A stretch of DNA of 64,000 bases from Daucus carota subsp. sativus (GCF_001625215.2 NC_030385.2:43611598-43675597); one strand, 5' to 3'. Counted from the first letter of the stretch, positions 26,314 through 38,852 are shown. Translations and numbers: made by a program. The notes: generated from the sequence alone by a model not told the origin.

Positions 26314-27893
26314 TCAATATACTTATATAAAGGAGAAGCGAGGGGTGTAGGTGGCGCCTCTCACATCGCTCCGTTCTATTTTTCTAATTTTTGGGAATTT
26401 TTGTATGAAAAATATTAAAAATTAGAACTATCTTTTTTAGTTTCGGATATATTAGAAGCAATGTTCAAAATCTGATTTTGTTTCAGATTATTTATGGTAT
26501 ACTATCTTTTTTATTTTCTCATATATTAGAAGCAAGTTTCAGAATCTGATTTTGTTTCAAATTATTTATGGAAATTAGTAGCGAGGGGCGTGTAGGTGGC
26601 GCCTCTCACATCGCTCCGTTCTATTTTTCTAATTTTCTGGAACTTTTGTATGAAAAAAAATCAAAAATTAGAATTACCTTTTTTAGTTTCAAATATATTA
26701 GAAGCAATGTTCAGAATCTGATTTTGTTTCAGATTATTTATGGAATACTACCTTTTTTATTTTCTCATATATTAGAAGCAAGTTTGAGAATCTGATTTTG
26801 TTTCAAATTATTTATGGAAATTAGTAGCTTTAAAGTTTTAATCTGATTTTGTTTCAGATTATTTAATTATGGGAAAGAGTAGCACACAAGTCTCTCTGAA
26901 TCTATAAATATCCCTATAAGTTGTAGGGTTTTAGATCATCTAAACACAACCTCCTCTCTCTCAATACCACAACTCTACCTCTCTCCAGTGACAGTTCTCT
27001 TGCTCGATTTCTAATTCGATGGTGCCGTTCTTCTGCAACGATAAGTGAAGACTGTTTATACAGTATTAAAAAAAAATAAAGATTGTTGCAAGCAAAGGTA
27101 GTTATAGACCGCTATGTGAGAGTCGACAAATCCAAATACGGGAGAAGAATATAGTCTTAACATGATATTGATGGATGATATCAATAATTAATTATTAGCG
27201 ATGTATGTTTGTTGGTTATTCTTTTATAATATATGTTTTGTTTATTGGACATTTTGTTGTTGTTAATTTTTATATGATTTAATTTGTATACAGAAAAATA
27301 TTATTCATGCATTATAGACCGCTATACAAGGAAAATCAATATCAATATACTTATATAACGGAGAAGCGAGGGGCGTGTGGGTGGCGCCTCTCACATCGCT
27401 CCGTTCTATTTTTCTAATTTTTCGGAATTTTTGGATGAAAAATATCAAAATTGCTCCGTTATATAGTATAGGTTGTTACAAGTAAGGGTAGTTATAGACC
27501 GCTATCTCACGGATTTAAGTTAGATGTTTTTGTGCACAATCAATCCAAAAAAATTGAAAAAGGGTGACAATGTAAGAACATGATTACTTTTCAAAAAAAA
27601 ATAAACACAAATAAAATTAAGATCCGTCGTTCTTTAAATTGTTAATTACGTGTAGAAATTTATTTTCATTTTTTCACCATGAATTATAGTCCAATTTTGC
27701 AATTTTATATATTACTATGGTATTACATCAAGATTTTTATAATATAAAATTTATTTTATCTTACAAATATTAATTTTGAATCATGAATATACTTTTTATA
27801 GACAGCTATAAAATTATTGCATTTTACAAATGTTAATATTGAATCATTAATATAATTTATATAGGCCGCCGCAACGCGCGGTTTCTCGAATAG
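26314..27893 (+). mobile_element. Helitron-like cluster with two 5' ends and one 3' hairpin end
   Basis: Two 5'-type ends start TCAATATACTTATATAA at 26314 and about 27342-27348, both followed by GGAGAAGCGAGG and GTGGCGCCTCTCACATCGCTC. A 3'-type end near 27866-27893 has the hairpin CCGC-AACG-CGCGG followed by TTTCTCGAATAG, close to the CTAG end of plant Helitrons. Between 26340 and 26826 a segment of about 245 bp is tandemly duplicated. No Rep/helicase coding region is present, so any element is non-autonomous. Simplest reading: one Helitron at 27342-27893 with a second truncated or nested copy upstream. Confidence 0.6.
26880..27030 (+). promoter_or_regulatory. Promoter-and-leader-like segment inside the Helitron-like cluster
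   Basis: CTATAAATATCCC (about 26902) is followed some 35-60 bases later by AAACACAACCTCCTCTCTCTC, which has the make-up of a plant TATA box and CT-rich leader. No open reading frame of note follows. It may be captured host promoter DNA, or chance. Confidence 0.35.
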
Positions 27894-28560
27894 TATAATA
27901 ATATGATAAAGTATTGTCCACATTGCATATTTTATAGTATCCGCACTCATGGTTAGCATCAATTTGTCCACGTCCACCTTCTTTATTGTAAAATGTTAAG
28001 TATTAAAAAATTATTCATAATTTTTTCTAACTAATAATTGTTCTCATATTGATAATACATTTATATATAAATTATTTAATTAAAATTGATCATTTCAGGG
28101 GCGTAGCGACGTTAATGGGTGGGGCCGGTTGCACCACCGAACCCCTAAATATCTTTTTATAAATTTTAAAATTTTTATTTTTGATTCCACTAAAATTTAT
28201 TTTTGACCCCATTATATTTATATGATATAAACAAAGTAGATACATTTATGAAATTTTATAGTTATCCTTTAATATTTAACAAAACAAGTTGTTTTATTGA
28301 TAAATAGCAAAACAAGTTAAAATTAAATAGAATGTACAAATATAATAAATAAAATAGAGATACAAACAATGATATATATAATGATTTTAGTATGTTAAAT
28401 AAGTCGTCGTGAAAATTGGGTAAGTACTTGATACATTTTAACGAATTCGGTGGACATTTTGATATAAAATCCTTTGGAAAAATTGGGAGAACATTTGATA
28501 AGCATTGGTCTTTTGTTTTCTCTTTCATTTGACTATTTTTGAAACCAAACAGGCAAACAC
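27894..28560. other. Intergenic DNA upstream of the permease gene
   Basis: About 28095-28215 holds a GGGGCGTAGCGACG...GGGGCCGG...CGAACCCC segment of the type found in dispersed plant repeats. The rest is AT-rich with nothing recognised. Confidence 0.4.
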
Positions 28561-28590
28561 GGTGACTTAATTTTGTGTCGTGTCCTTGAC

Positions 28591-28602
28591 TCTATATATA
28601 CA
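28591..28602 (+). promoter_or_regulatory. TATA box of the permease gene
   Basis: TCTATATATACAC lies 80 bases before the start codon at 28678, allowing a leader of about 50 bases that contains CCAAACACACA-type plant leader sequence. Confidence 0.6.
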
Positions 28603-28677
28603 CACGCCCTTGGTTATTACCTCTACCAAATCTCCAAACACACATAATTCTCTGTCTAGTGATAAACTAAGGGAGTC

Positions 28678-31600
28678 ATGGCTAACCAAGCTTTCTACAC
28701 CGAAAAACTCGAAGATGCTGATCTCGCCAAGAATTTCGACGATGATGGTCGCTCCAAACGAACTGGTATACACACATCACGTGTATCTTCTTTGTTTGTC
28801 TGCATGTTCTTTATGTTTATGTCCAAATGATCTAAGAGATGTGAACTAACGAGTGTGTTACTGACTTTAGTGTGTGTGTTTGTGTGTGTGAGAGAGAGAG
28901 AGAGAGGGAGGGAGAGGGAGAGAAAGGGGGAGAGGGAGAGAGAGAGAGAAAGGGGGAGAGGGAGAGTGAGAGAGAGAGAGAGAGAAAGGGGGAGAGGGAG
29001 AGGGAGAGAGAGAGAGAGAGAAAGGGGGAGAGAGAGGGAGAGGGAGAGGGAGAGAGGGAGAGGGGGGCGGAGAGAGAGAGATAGAGGGAGAGGGAGGGAG
29101 GGAGAGAGATAGAGAGAGAAATGGCTAATCATTTAATTTTTCGGATTTTTTTTTAATTGCAGGGACATTGCTGACTGCGAGTGCACACATAATAACAGCT
29201 GTAATTGGTTCTGGAGTTTTATCCCTTGCATGGGCTATAGCCCAGTTGGGCTGGGTCACCGGCACGGCAGTTCTGATGATTTTCTCTTTTATCACCTATT
29301 TCACCTCGACTTTATTGGCGGACAGTTACCGGTCACCGGACCCCGTTTCCGGCAAGCGGAACTACACTTACATGGATGTGGTTCGCTCTCATTTAGGTAA
29401 TTTTCCCTTTTTTATGTATTATTCTTGTCAATAATTGTTGTGCGCAAAAATAGAAAAACATTTTGTGAAAAATTCGAAATTGTACCTTCCATTCCCTTTC
29501 TTTGAAATGGAAATCTTGTTAGGATGTCGATTACTCAATATTCTCTATAGATAATTTGGTTTTATTACTTTTCGTAACTAATGTATGATGCCTTTCAATT
29601 TCAAAAGCAAATTAAGTAAAAAAGTTCGTGATTCCGTTATTATTTTCCTTTTTTTCTAATAAGTCGGAAAATTTTGTTGAGTATTGTGAATTTGTTTTTT
29701 CAGGAGGCTTCAAGGTTCAGCTATGTGGATTAGCTCAATATGGGAATCTTATTGGAGTCACAATTGGCTATACAATTACGGCATCCATTAGCATGGTGTA
29801 AGTAATTTGTTTGGTGCTTATTGAACAGGCCTTTTTTCGTGTTTAGAATGAGTACTAATGTGGTGTTTGTGCTGGAATATACAGGGCTGTGAGCAGGTCA
29901 GACTGCTTCCACAACAAAGGAACTCATGACCATAAACTTTGCTCGGTGTCAAACTATCCATACATGTCCGTTTTTGCAGTAATCCAGATAATTTTAAGTC
30001 AAATACCGAACTTTCATAAGCTCTCATGGCTTTCCATTCTTGCTGCTGTCATGTCTTTTGCTTACTCATCCATTGGCCTTGGCCTTTCCATAGCCAAAGT
30101 TGCAGGTAAATTTAATCAGCGTGTTTGTGCCTGTTTGTTTTTACAGATTGTTCCGCATTTTATATATTAATGTTAATTGATGAATAAAATATGAAGGAGG
30201 TGGTGCACATCCGAAGACAACAATGACAGGGACAACAGTCGGAGTGGATGTAACAGGGTCAGAAAAGATCTGGAGAACATTTCAGTCCATTGGAGATATT
30301 GCCTTTGCTTATAATTATTCTACGGTCCTCATTGAGATTCAGGCATGCACGCTCTATATCCCTTTATCCATATAATCCATTTAACTTGCATTTATCTATA
30401 TCCTTTTTTATCTATTTATCCAAATTATATGCATTTATCTATACCTTAAGTATATTGTCAAGAGTTTTATAACTTCTCTATCTAAAAATTATGTGTGACT
30501 GCAGTGTGTTGATTGTATTTATCTCCAAGTAATTAATACAATGAGTTTATAGATGAAGTTCAACTAATATAGACTAATTGAGGGAGTGTAAATATAGAAG
30601 ATGATGCAAAATTGTTTCAAAACTGTTGATATGTGTGCCATATTAAATGAATGTATATGTCATAGTAAAGTTTTCCAAACAAAAGATTACATGTGTACAA
30701 TCTCTCTCACATATTGTCAAATATAGTTATTAAAACCAACTCATGTCTACACTAGAATTTATTATAGTGATCAGCTCATCTCAGTTGCACATATTCTGAA
30801 ACTGAAGATTTGTATTGATGAGCTCAGTTCACTAGACAGTTCCCTGGTATATTAAAATAAATGATTTAACATCACTTAATATATTTTCATATAATTTTGT
30901 TCAGAAATATAATGATATGAAGAGACACTTTGACACTTTGTTGAGACATGTGCTTTTGGTAGGCCCACTTAAGTGTAAGGCCTCCATAAGCCATAGCTGA
31001 TAAGTCCATGTGCATAGACATAGATTTGGTAAAAAAAGTATAAAATGACTCTATGAGTTCTTAATAAGGACAATGAAATTGATGGACCATATACATTTTG
31101 GGGAGGGGAATTTGGGCCATTCAATGTTAACTTATCATTTCCTTTCATGTAATTTCTTTCATGTAAAAAGAAACCCAAACTTTTCTAGTTGGATTTCTCT
31201 TTATCTGCACACCATTCTTTTTACATGTCACTTCATAAATTTTATTTTGTTCTCTTATAGCTGGTGCCACCTTTAACATTAGGTGTCACTTAATTCAAAG
31301 GTCTAGTTGATTCCTCAGATTCCCAGTTGACTAGAATACTTGTTTTGCACCAAAGACTAATCACTATAGTTTGGCACTGTCTCACTAACTACTTGGACCA
31401 GTCATTTCTAGTTATGTTACTCCATGAATGTTTTAAGCTATGTTACCCGGACTCTTCATTTTGTCTCGAGTACCCGTGTCGGACACTCGACACTCGGACA
31501 TGGGTATGGACACTCCGACGCTTATTTTAAGCCAAAAACATGTAAAATTTTCAAATTATTGCCGAGTCCGACACTCCGACACGTATCCATGTTGGACACT

Positions 31601-32478
31601 TTTAGCCGAGTCTGGGTAACTTAGGTTTTAAGGCTCTCACATCATGAAATGAGAAAGGATTCAAGGAATCCAATACTTTCACTTTAATCCCCTCGTATCA
31701 AACTAATTTAATTGTGGTTTTGATGGAAACAGGACACGCTGAGATCTCCTCCGGCGGAGAACAAGGTCATGAAAAAGGCTTCCCTGGCTGGAGTTTCCAC
31801 TACAACTATGTTCTATATGTTATGTGGCTGCTTTGGTTACGCTGCATTCGGGAACCAGGCACCAGGAAATTTCCTCACTGGCTTTGGTTTCTATGAGCCC
31901 TTCTGGCTAATTGACTTCGCCAATGTGTGCATTGCAGTTCATCTCATTGGTGCATATCAGGTGAAGTACTTATATCCGGTGTAATCTCATTGTGAAAAGC
32001 AAGTATCCCTTTTTTTTTTTAAAGATTATTTTCCTTCTTAAAAAAATAGGTGTTCGCACAACCCATATTTGGATTTGTGGAGACACGATGCAACAAGCGA
32101 TGGCCTGATAGCAAATTCATAACCTCTGAGTACTCCGTTCCCATCCCATTCCTTGGTGAGTGGAATATTAACTTATTCAGGATGGTGTGGCGAACAACGT
32201 ACGTAGTTATCACCTCTGTGATCGCCATGATACTACCATTCTTCAACGACTTCTTGGGGTTAATCGGTGCTGCATCTTTCTATCCATTAACCGTGTATTT
32301 TCCCATAGAAATGTACATTGCGCGTGCAAAAATACCCAAGTTCTCCTTCACCTGGGTGTGGCTAAAGATTTTGAGTTGGGTGTGTCTGGCTGTGTCAATT
32401 GTGGCAGCTGCCGGATCCATACAAGGCCTGGTTACAGACCTCAAGACATACAAGCCCTTCAAAAATGTCGGGGATTAA
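28678..32478 (+). CDS. Amino acid permease, AAP family
   Basis: Seven exons: 28678-28765, 29163-29396, 29704-29797, 29885-30105, 30197-30342, 31733-31960, 32050-32478, coding 479 aa, the normal AAP length. Proton-coupled import of neutral and acidic amino acids across the plasma membrane is the family role. Diagnostic stretches: RTGTLLTASAHIITAVIGSG (first membrane span), YRSPDPVSGKRNYTYMDVV, NLIGVTIGYTITASISMV, AEKIWRTFQ-like SEKIWRTFQSIGDIAFAY, GNFLTGFGFYEPFWLIDFAN and the end SIQGLVTDLKTYKPF. About 10-11 membrane spans. Closest to the AAP2/3/4/6 group; the exact orthologue is not decided. Exon 5 ends IEIQ at CAG|GCATGC, so intron 5 is GC-AG. Intron 1 contains a long GA tract and intron 5 a hAT-type MITE. 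Confidence 0.95.
28871..29121. repeat. (GT)n followed by a 230-base GA polypurine tract in permease intron 1
   Basis: GTGTGTGTTTGTGTGTGTG passes into GAGAGAGAG and then about 230 bases that are almost purely G and A on the coding strand. Open frames in it are artefacts of the repeat. Confidence 0.95.
31438..31624. mobile_element. hAT-type MITE, copy 2 (187 bp, 8-bp target duplication)
   Basis: It starts CTATGTTACCCGGACTC and ends GAGTCTGGGTAACTTAG, flanked by a perfect direct repeat GTTTTAAG at 31430-31437 and 31625-31632. It is reversed relative to the copy at 4083-4270 and shares GCCAAAAACATGTAAA in the middle. It lies in the GC-AG intron of the permease gene. Confidence 0.87.
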
Positions 32479-33194
32479 GCGAAGCTGGGTTAATTATCTG
32501 CAGTGTAGTGGTTTGTAAGTGTAATGAATTAGTTGCAAGTAAGGATGATTATGAAGAAATGTTTGGAATTCTGTAATAATACATATCTAGTAGGCTTGTT
32601 CTTGAATGCAATCTTGTAATGGAGATTGTTAATGTGAAATTCTATTTGTCAAGTGGGGAAGTGAAAGTAACATTATTACAAAGAATGTGGTTATTAGAAA
32701 TAAATTTAAACATCAACATGCATAAACGATGAGAAACAACTTCGTATTACATGTTCATCATAAAATCAAGGGGTCCCTAATAGTCAATTAGGTAATATTA
32801 GAAAATTGTTGGACTAAGCTGGAAAATTATTGGGCTAAACTGGAACAACACATTGTCGATGAATTTACAGTCCATCCTCATTAAACGCTTGGGCATCTCG
32901 GGCCAGACTGAAGAATAACCCATTTGGGGGTTTATTTATAATATATGATTATGATATAAAAAACAACCCAATTTACTATTTTTTCCCTTTCCGTATGTTT
33001 AACATTCAACAATACAATATATTCTGTATACTATATTTCATATACTCTAAAGAAGTAATAGCAAGTAAAAATAGCATATAGTGCAGGACATGCTCCAAGG
33101 TCACGGCCATAACCAACTTTATTTCTTTGATGAACAGCTCACTACTTAGAAATACCCGCCCAATCAAGTTAGATTTACCCACTAGACATTGTAT
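32479..33194. other. Permease 3' UTR and intergenic DNA
   Basis: Roughly 150-200 bases after the stop are probably 3' UTR; beyond that I see no gene or complete repeat. Confidence 0.45.
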
Positions 33195-33600
33195 GTGATT
33201 TTAATTTCGTGCGAATTCTTAATAAAATGTCGCATAGTTGATAGGATTTAAGCACAATGCTTCAAAATCTCATTGATTTTGATAAGATTTCAAAAAACTT
33301 AAAATACACCGAAGAAGACCACAAAATCTATTATTTTATGAAATTCAAAAACATCTATCAGCATTTGAATACCATCAAAGTTTAATAGATTTTAAATAAT
33401 CCCAATTAAATACCATCGGATTTTAAAGCATAATTTAAAATCCCAATCGAATACCACCAGATTTTGTAGCATACTTATACTTTAAAATCCTGATTAAATA
33501 CCTCAAGATTTTAATGGATTTCAAACAATCCCAATCGAATACCTTCGGATTTCATGAATGCAAAAAAATGCTTTAAAATCCCAATCCAATACACCCCTCT
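33195..33600. mobile_element. Truncated copy of a dispersed AT-rich element
   Basis: It is made of repeated AAAATCCCAATCGAATACC words and aligns along its whole length, reversed, with the fuller copy at 42289-42759. The end near 33600 is GGGGTGTATTGGATTGGG-like when read leftward. The other end is truncated. Confidence 0.7.
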
Positions 33601-34129
33601 TAGTGTGCAAGTTTTTCAGCTAGAAACAAGCTCAAAATAAAACAGACCATACTTTTCTTTTCTTTTTACGATGGACAAAATCCATATAATCAGAAAAGGA
33701 TTCCAAACAAAGCCACAAAAGTCTAATCAAAATTCTCGTTGATGTAAAATTCAATATTCCTGTAGATTATGTTAGTCAGTTGAGGGCGAAAACAATCTAG
33801 TTCTAATACAATCATTTCATTTCCCTCCATGGTCACAACTTGATCCCTCACCAATGGCCATTCCAGTAAAGGAAGCACTAATTGTACATCTACAGATCGG
33901 CAATCCCAGTGAATCACCTTAAAAGCTTTGCACTATGGTCGCCATAATCTTTTGCTCACAGAAAGTCGCTAACATCAAAACACAAGGTCACTACAATTTT
34001 GCGCTGAAAGAAAGATGCTAACAGCAAAATGCAAGTCGTCTGCAATATATATAATATATCATTAACAAAGATATGGAAATTGTGTGTTAAAGTAACAAGA
34101 ACCCCGGATCCCTACCTCAATTCAAAATT

Positions 34130-37100
34130 TCATGCATTGTTTGACTCGCTAATAACGAATGCTTGAATAAGACTTTGTGCAGCATGGGTCTGTTCGGGAG
34201 TACCGGATATAATTATTGCAGTTTCTGATGCTCCAGGTTTTGGATCATTGATTGTGATTTTGGCATCGGATATCTGAAACAATATCAGGTTCATCAAAAT
34301 CATAGTTCTCTTATTTTCAAAATTATGGCAACACACCAAATAGTCACTAATTAATGATGTTTATTTGTGTCTAGCATTCATGCATGGCATTCATGAGTCT
34401 GTTTGGTCCTTGTTATGACGAAGTGTATACTGCATGTAGTTCATAAACAAATGTAACTGCATACTAGTGAAAGATTTTTTCATGGCATGTCAATAAGATG
34501 GATACCACATTACATATATATATTCGAGGGGCTTCAAGAAAGAGACATCATTCTCCAAGCCCCCAAATTCCATTGGAAGGAGAGTTCAATATATACTACT
34601 ATTCAGGCAGGTTTTTTTTTTCTGCAAGTACCTCCCAAAACTCCATTTTTAAGTACTATCCTAATACAAAGGCCAACTGCTGAGAAGCACTCAACCTATT
34701 GTACATTATAGATGACGACTACAGGTAGTCAGGTACAGAGTACAGACTACTTATCATTTGAACCTACCAGCAAAAAGCCAAGCCAGAACTGTAAGTAAAT
34801 AAGCCAGAAACGGATCAATAAAAAACACCTAGACACCCCTCACCCTTCTTAACAAGAGGTTGAGGGTATCACTCTCCGTAGAGACAAACGTGTCCGTGAG
34901 TAGTGAGTACTGTATTAATTTTCTCGTAACATAATTAATATATACTGTATATATTAATGTGTAATAAATTATATGAGTAAACAGTACCTGAAATATTTGA
35001 TTTCTCATTATCAATGTAAATACAATCTGACCGTCCAGAAACTAAAAGCTACAAAATTTCACCACACAACACATTTCTAAAAATAGTTTACCATGAGGAT
35101 AAAACCTATCATAATAATAATTAGGACGCTAGTATGATAATGACTAATGAGCTATAGATTGTCTGGCCAAAGCAATATATGTATGTGCGTGTGTGAGATG
35201 TCCTCTATGACTATGCCATATAAGATTATGCTGAAGAAAGAAACAACTACCGCAACCATATCATAGAGTTGATCCGGAAAAATATGATGTAGATCTGTTT
35301 TTTTTTAAGTTGTATTTGGGAATAATATATTTTTGCTCATGAAAAAAAGTTGTGCAAATTTTTTTCCAGAAAAAGTGTAAAAATTATGAAAATTTCTGGC
35401 CATGAGATGTACCTCTCGGATCTGCTTCAAACATCCACCATCCTCACCATATATTGCAGGAACAGCTGAACGAGGAACAACTACTTCTACAGTAGTGTTA
35501 GTGATGATAGCTTGATGGCTTCCTCTGCATAAAGAAAATGGCATTTAATTTATAAAACAGGAAAAATGATAATACAAATTATCATACAAAGTAAGCATTT
35601 ATAATCAACAGATATCCATAATTTAACTAAAGAAAACTACCCTCCAAATCCACCCATCCTTCTCTGCGGGCCTCCTGGATAGTCAGGCAATCCTAAAGGT
35701 CCTCCAGCACCTTCGTTTGGTCCCTAAAAGCCAATATGGTGAGTTAATAAACAGTAAATTCGAAAATCACGACACAGGAAGGGATAATATAGGGTTAACA
35801 TGAATACGTATCACAAATACAAGGGAAAGCCCAAGTACATGCTCATAGATATTTCAAAGGGTTAACATGAATACATATCACAATTACAAGAGGAAAGCCC
35901 AAGTACATGCTTATAGATATTTCAAATAAATAACAAAAAAGATTACAAAAGAAGTTAAAAAATAATACTTGAGGTCTCCATGGGGCTGCAGGTGGCAATC
36001 TTTCAGAAAGATGAGGGGGAAAGCCTGGTCTGTGGATATTGTGCATAAAAGGAGATCGATCATCATGCGGATGAAAACCACCATGCATAGGAGGCATACC
36101 AGCATTAAATTTATGAAATGATGGTCCTAGACCGGAATACATTCCAGGAGGTGAAAGTTCCCTTCTCCCCATGTATGAAGGAAATGGAGGTCCTTGATCA
36201 GGAAATGCATGATTTGAAGGATGGTTCATGGAAGGAAATGCATCACGGAAGAAGTGTTCACGCAGTCGATTAGTTATTTGCAGTAGGGCTTCCTGAACTT
36301 GGTCAAATTCTCCATTTATCTGTCTCGTACAAGGCATAGTCAATGCTTAAATAAGTTCAGAGGTGCCAGTCTTGTATGTAAATTATAACAGCCTATACTT
36401 GTGCTACATAATACTATACACATGGCAGTCAATAGAGTACATGAAACGCCAAACCATTTAGATTATTAAAGTAGTAGTTCTATTAATAGATTATAGACTA
36501 AATGCAACAAAACCTGAACAACTTCTTCATTTTCAGAGGCACACTTTGGTAACTGATCCTTCCCCAATATACGTATATAAGCCCCAGTAAACTTCCTCAT
36601 TTCAGATATAACAGCACCTCCCTTCCCAAGGAGACATCCAATTTGATTGGAGGCTATAAGAATTTTTGCTATCACAGTCTTTTCCTTGCTCTCAGGTGCA
36701 GCCCTAACAATCCTGGTCTGGACACGAAGAACTGCATCTTGTGGAGCAGATATCCTATCATCTGGATGCTGCATTGTGTTTGCCTTTCAAGTTAAGATAT
36801 GTTGATTGACCAATATCATTAATTATAATGGGACGCAGAAGAGACGAAAGAAAATATATACAAAACTATACCGATGGACCCGATATGATGATGATGCGAT
36901 CCTCTGAACCAGACACACCATCAAGAACCTTTATTTCACAGCCACTCTCGTGCTGTAGTGCCTTAACTATAGATCCTCCCTTCCCAATCACACCTCCAGC
37001 CTTTTCATCAGGACATAGTAATCGGAATGTTAGGATATCTTGGGAAGGATTATTGCGACCAAGAATACCACTTTCACTATCACGAGAGCCAACATAAGGT

Positions 37101-38833
37101 GGTCCTTGAGAACTGAAAGGATAATTTGGCTCTTGCCTTGAAAATGGATGACCAGACGATTGAGAAGAAGGCCCGCTAGTGTTGAGGGAGAGCAGTTCAT
37201 CATCCTGAGGAGGATGCTCCAAAATTTGTTGAGAAACACATAAAAGCGCCTTCCTTATCGCATCCAGGCTCCCAGATATCTTCAATGAGATCACGAAAGA
37301 CAATGAAAGTGAATTACGATTAATAGTAATAGGAGTTGAAAAAAATATATAAGCCTACTTCAATCAGCTATACTAATGGATGTCACAGGTTGCTTAAGAA
37401 TTCCCGATTCTAATTAAGGCTAAGGGGCATCTCAATCAACAAAGTCCGCTGGGACCTGACAAAGGACGACAGATTATGAAAGAGTAAATTAGAAGATAAC
37501 AGAGCCTTTCAAACTAAATGCTCCACGAACACTTTGACTAAAGAAAACAAAATGTTCATTCAAAGTACCTTTCTTCTTTATTGGAATTTACATACCAAAT
37601 AAGACCACAATAAAAGATTACAAAATGCTTACTGCACCTAAAATCAAAAAACAACTTTTCCGTTTTTAAACATAAAAAAAAATATTTATCTGCAATACGT
37701 TATTTACCAAACCAATTCATTTGAACAACAATTGATTAATAATTTAGGACCTAGCCATATTATGCAATATGGACTAGAGCTAAGTTAATTAATGTATTCA
37801 CATGTGACATGTTTGCACCAAATACAATGATTATGATCTCTTTAGTTTATATCATGAGAAAGAAATGATTTAAGAAAGGATGAGCACGTTTTATGAGAGA
37901 ACTCGAGAAATAATATGTAAACCTATATCGTGAAGGTTGTGACTAATTTAATTATGGTAATTAAATGTAGGAGTATTGATTCTGAAAAATAAAATTGTAT
38001 TCCGAGTTTGAAATTAAAAAAGTTTCTTAATCAGCATGTAAAAGGCAGAAAATGACATCTAAGTTTGTAGAGGAACAGACCAGGGAATGAAACAAAAACA
38101 ATTGTCAAACCTGAACCAGTTCATCGGAAGGAGAGGCACAAATAGGTAGTTCATCACTGGGAAGTATCCTAATTTGTGCCCCACTTTCAGATTCCATTTG
38201 TTTGATAACACTCCCTTCGTTTCCCGAAATGCCTCCCGCCTGACTAGAAAGAACAAGTAACCTCAAAGAAAATGCGGAAGCCTTATCATTCTCTTCATTT
38301 TCACCAACTGTTTCGGGTTCTCCTTCAGCAATTCTTTCGAAAACAAGTAGCAGAGCCTTCTGAGCAGCAGATGGTCCCTTCTCACATTGTGAATCTTTGG
38401 CGGCACCAGATTCTTTATCTATGGTATCAACAGATTCCTTATCTTCACCTTCCTTCTCTTCTTTCTCTTGTTCATCTAGATTATCAACTTTATCAGTATC
38501 ATTTTTTTCTTCCTCCCCCTTATTCTGTTCAGCATCAACTCCATTTTCCTTGTCAGACTCAATAATGACAATGATTCTTTCATCACACCCGGGGACAGTT
38601 TCTTCAACTCTGACCTTTGCCCCAGTTTCTTGACGGATTTGTGAGATGATTCCGCCACCTTTCCCAATCACACTGCCACCTTTAGAAGCAGGACAGAGTA
38701 CACGAAAGAAGGAGGTTCCAGGAGGGATCCTCAAATTTTGTGAATTAAATGCTGAAGTCTTCTGCCACTTTCCCCTAATATTTGACTCATTCCGGTCATT
38801 CTGTCTCTTTGCTGGAGTCAGTTGACCCGACAT
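34130..38833 (-). CDS. Five-KH-domain RNA-binding protein (RCF3/HEN4-like)
   Basis: Seven coding exons: 38833-38111, 37279-36872, 36783-36514, 36319-35969, 35723-35641, 35524-35413, 34273-34130, giving 696 aa. KH1 starts near residue 42 (VIGKGGGIISQ, 55-64); KH2 near 188 with a weak loop GNEG (204-207); KH3 near 325 (VIGKGGSIV); KH4 near 412 (LLGKGGAVIS); KH5 near 620 (IYGEDGGCLKQI). A Glu/Lys-rich acidic insert (about 93-150) interrupts KH1 before its last helix, and a Pro/Gly/His-rich linker (about 485-610) precedes KH5. Plant proteins of this layout (RCF3/HOS5/SHI1, HEN4, At4g18375 group) act in nuclear pre-mRNA processing. The exact orthologue is not resolved. A 5'-UTR intron is likely: acceptor TTTACAG just above 38852 and donor GGAG|GTAAC near 39491. 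Confidence 0.92.
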
Positions 38834-38852
38834 GTTTACGGACCGAGATAGA

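Noticed and set aside
28695..29132. Long open frames of Ser-Leu-Pro or Arg-Glu-Gly repeats on both strands
   Set aside because: They are translations of the GA/CT tract in permease intron 1; no gene.
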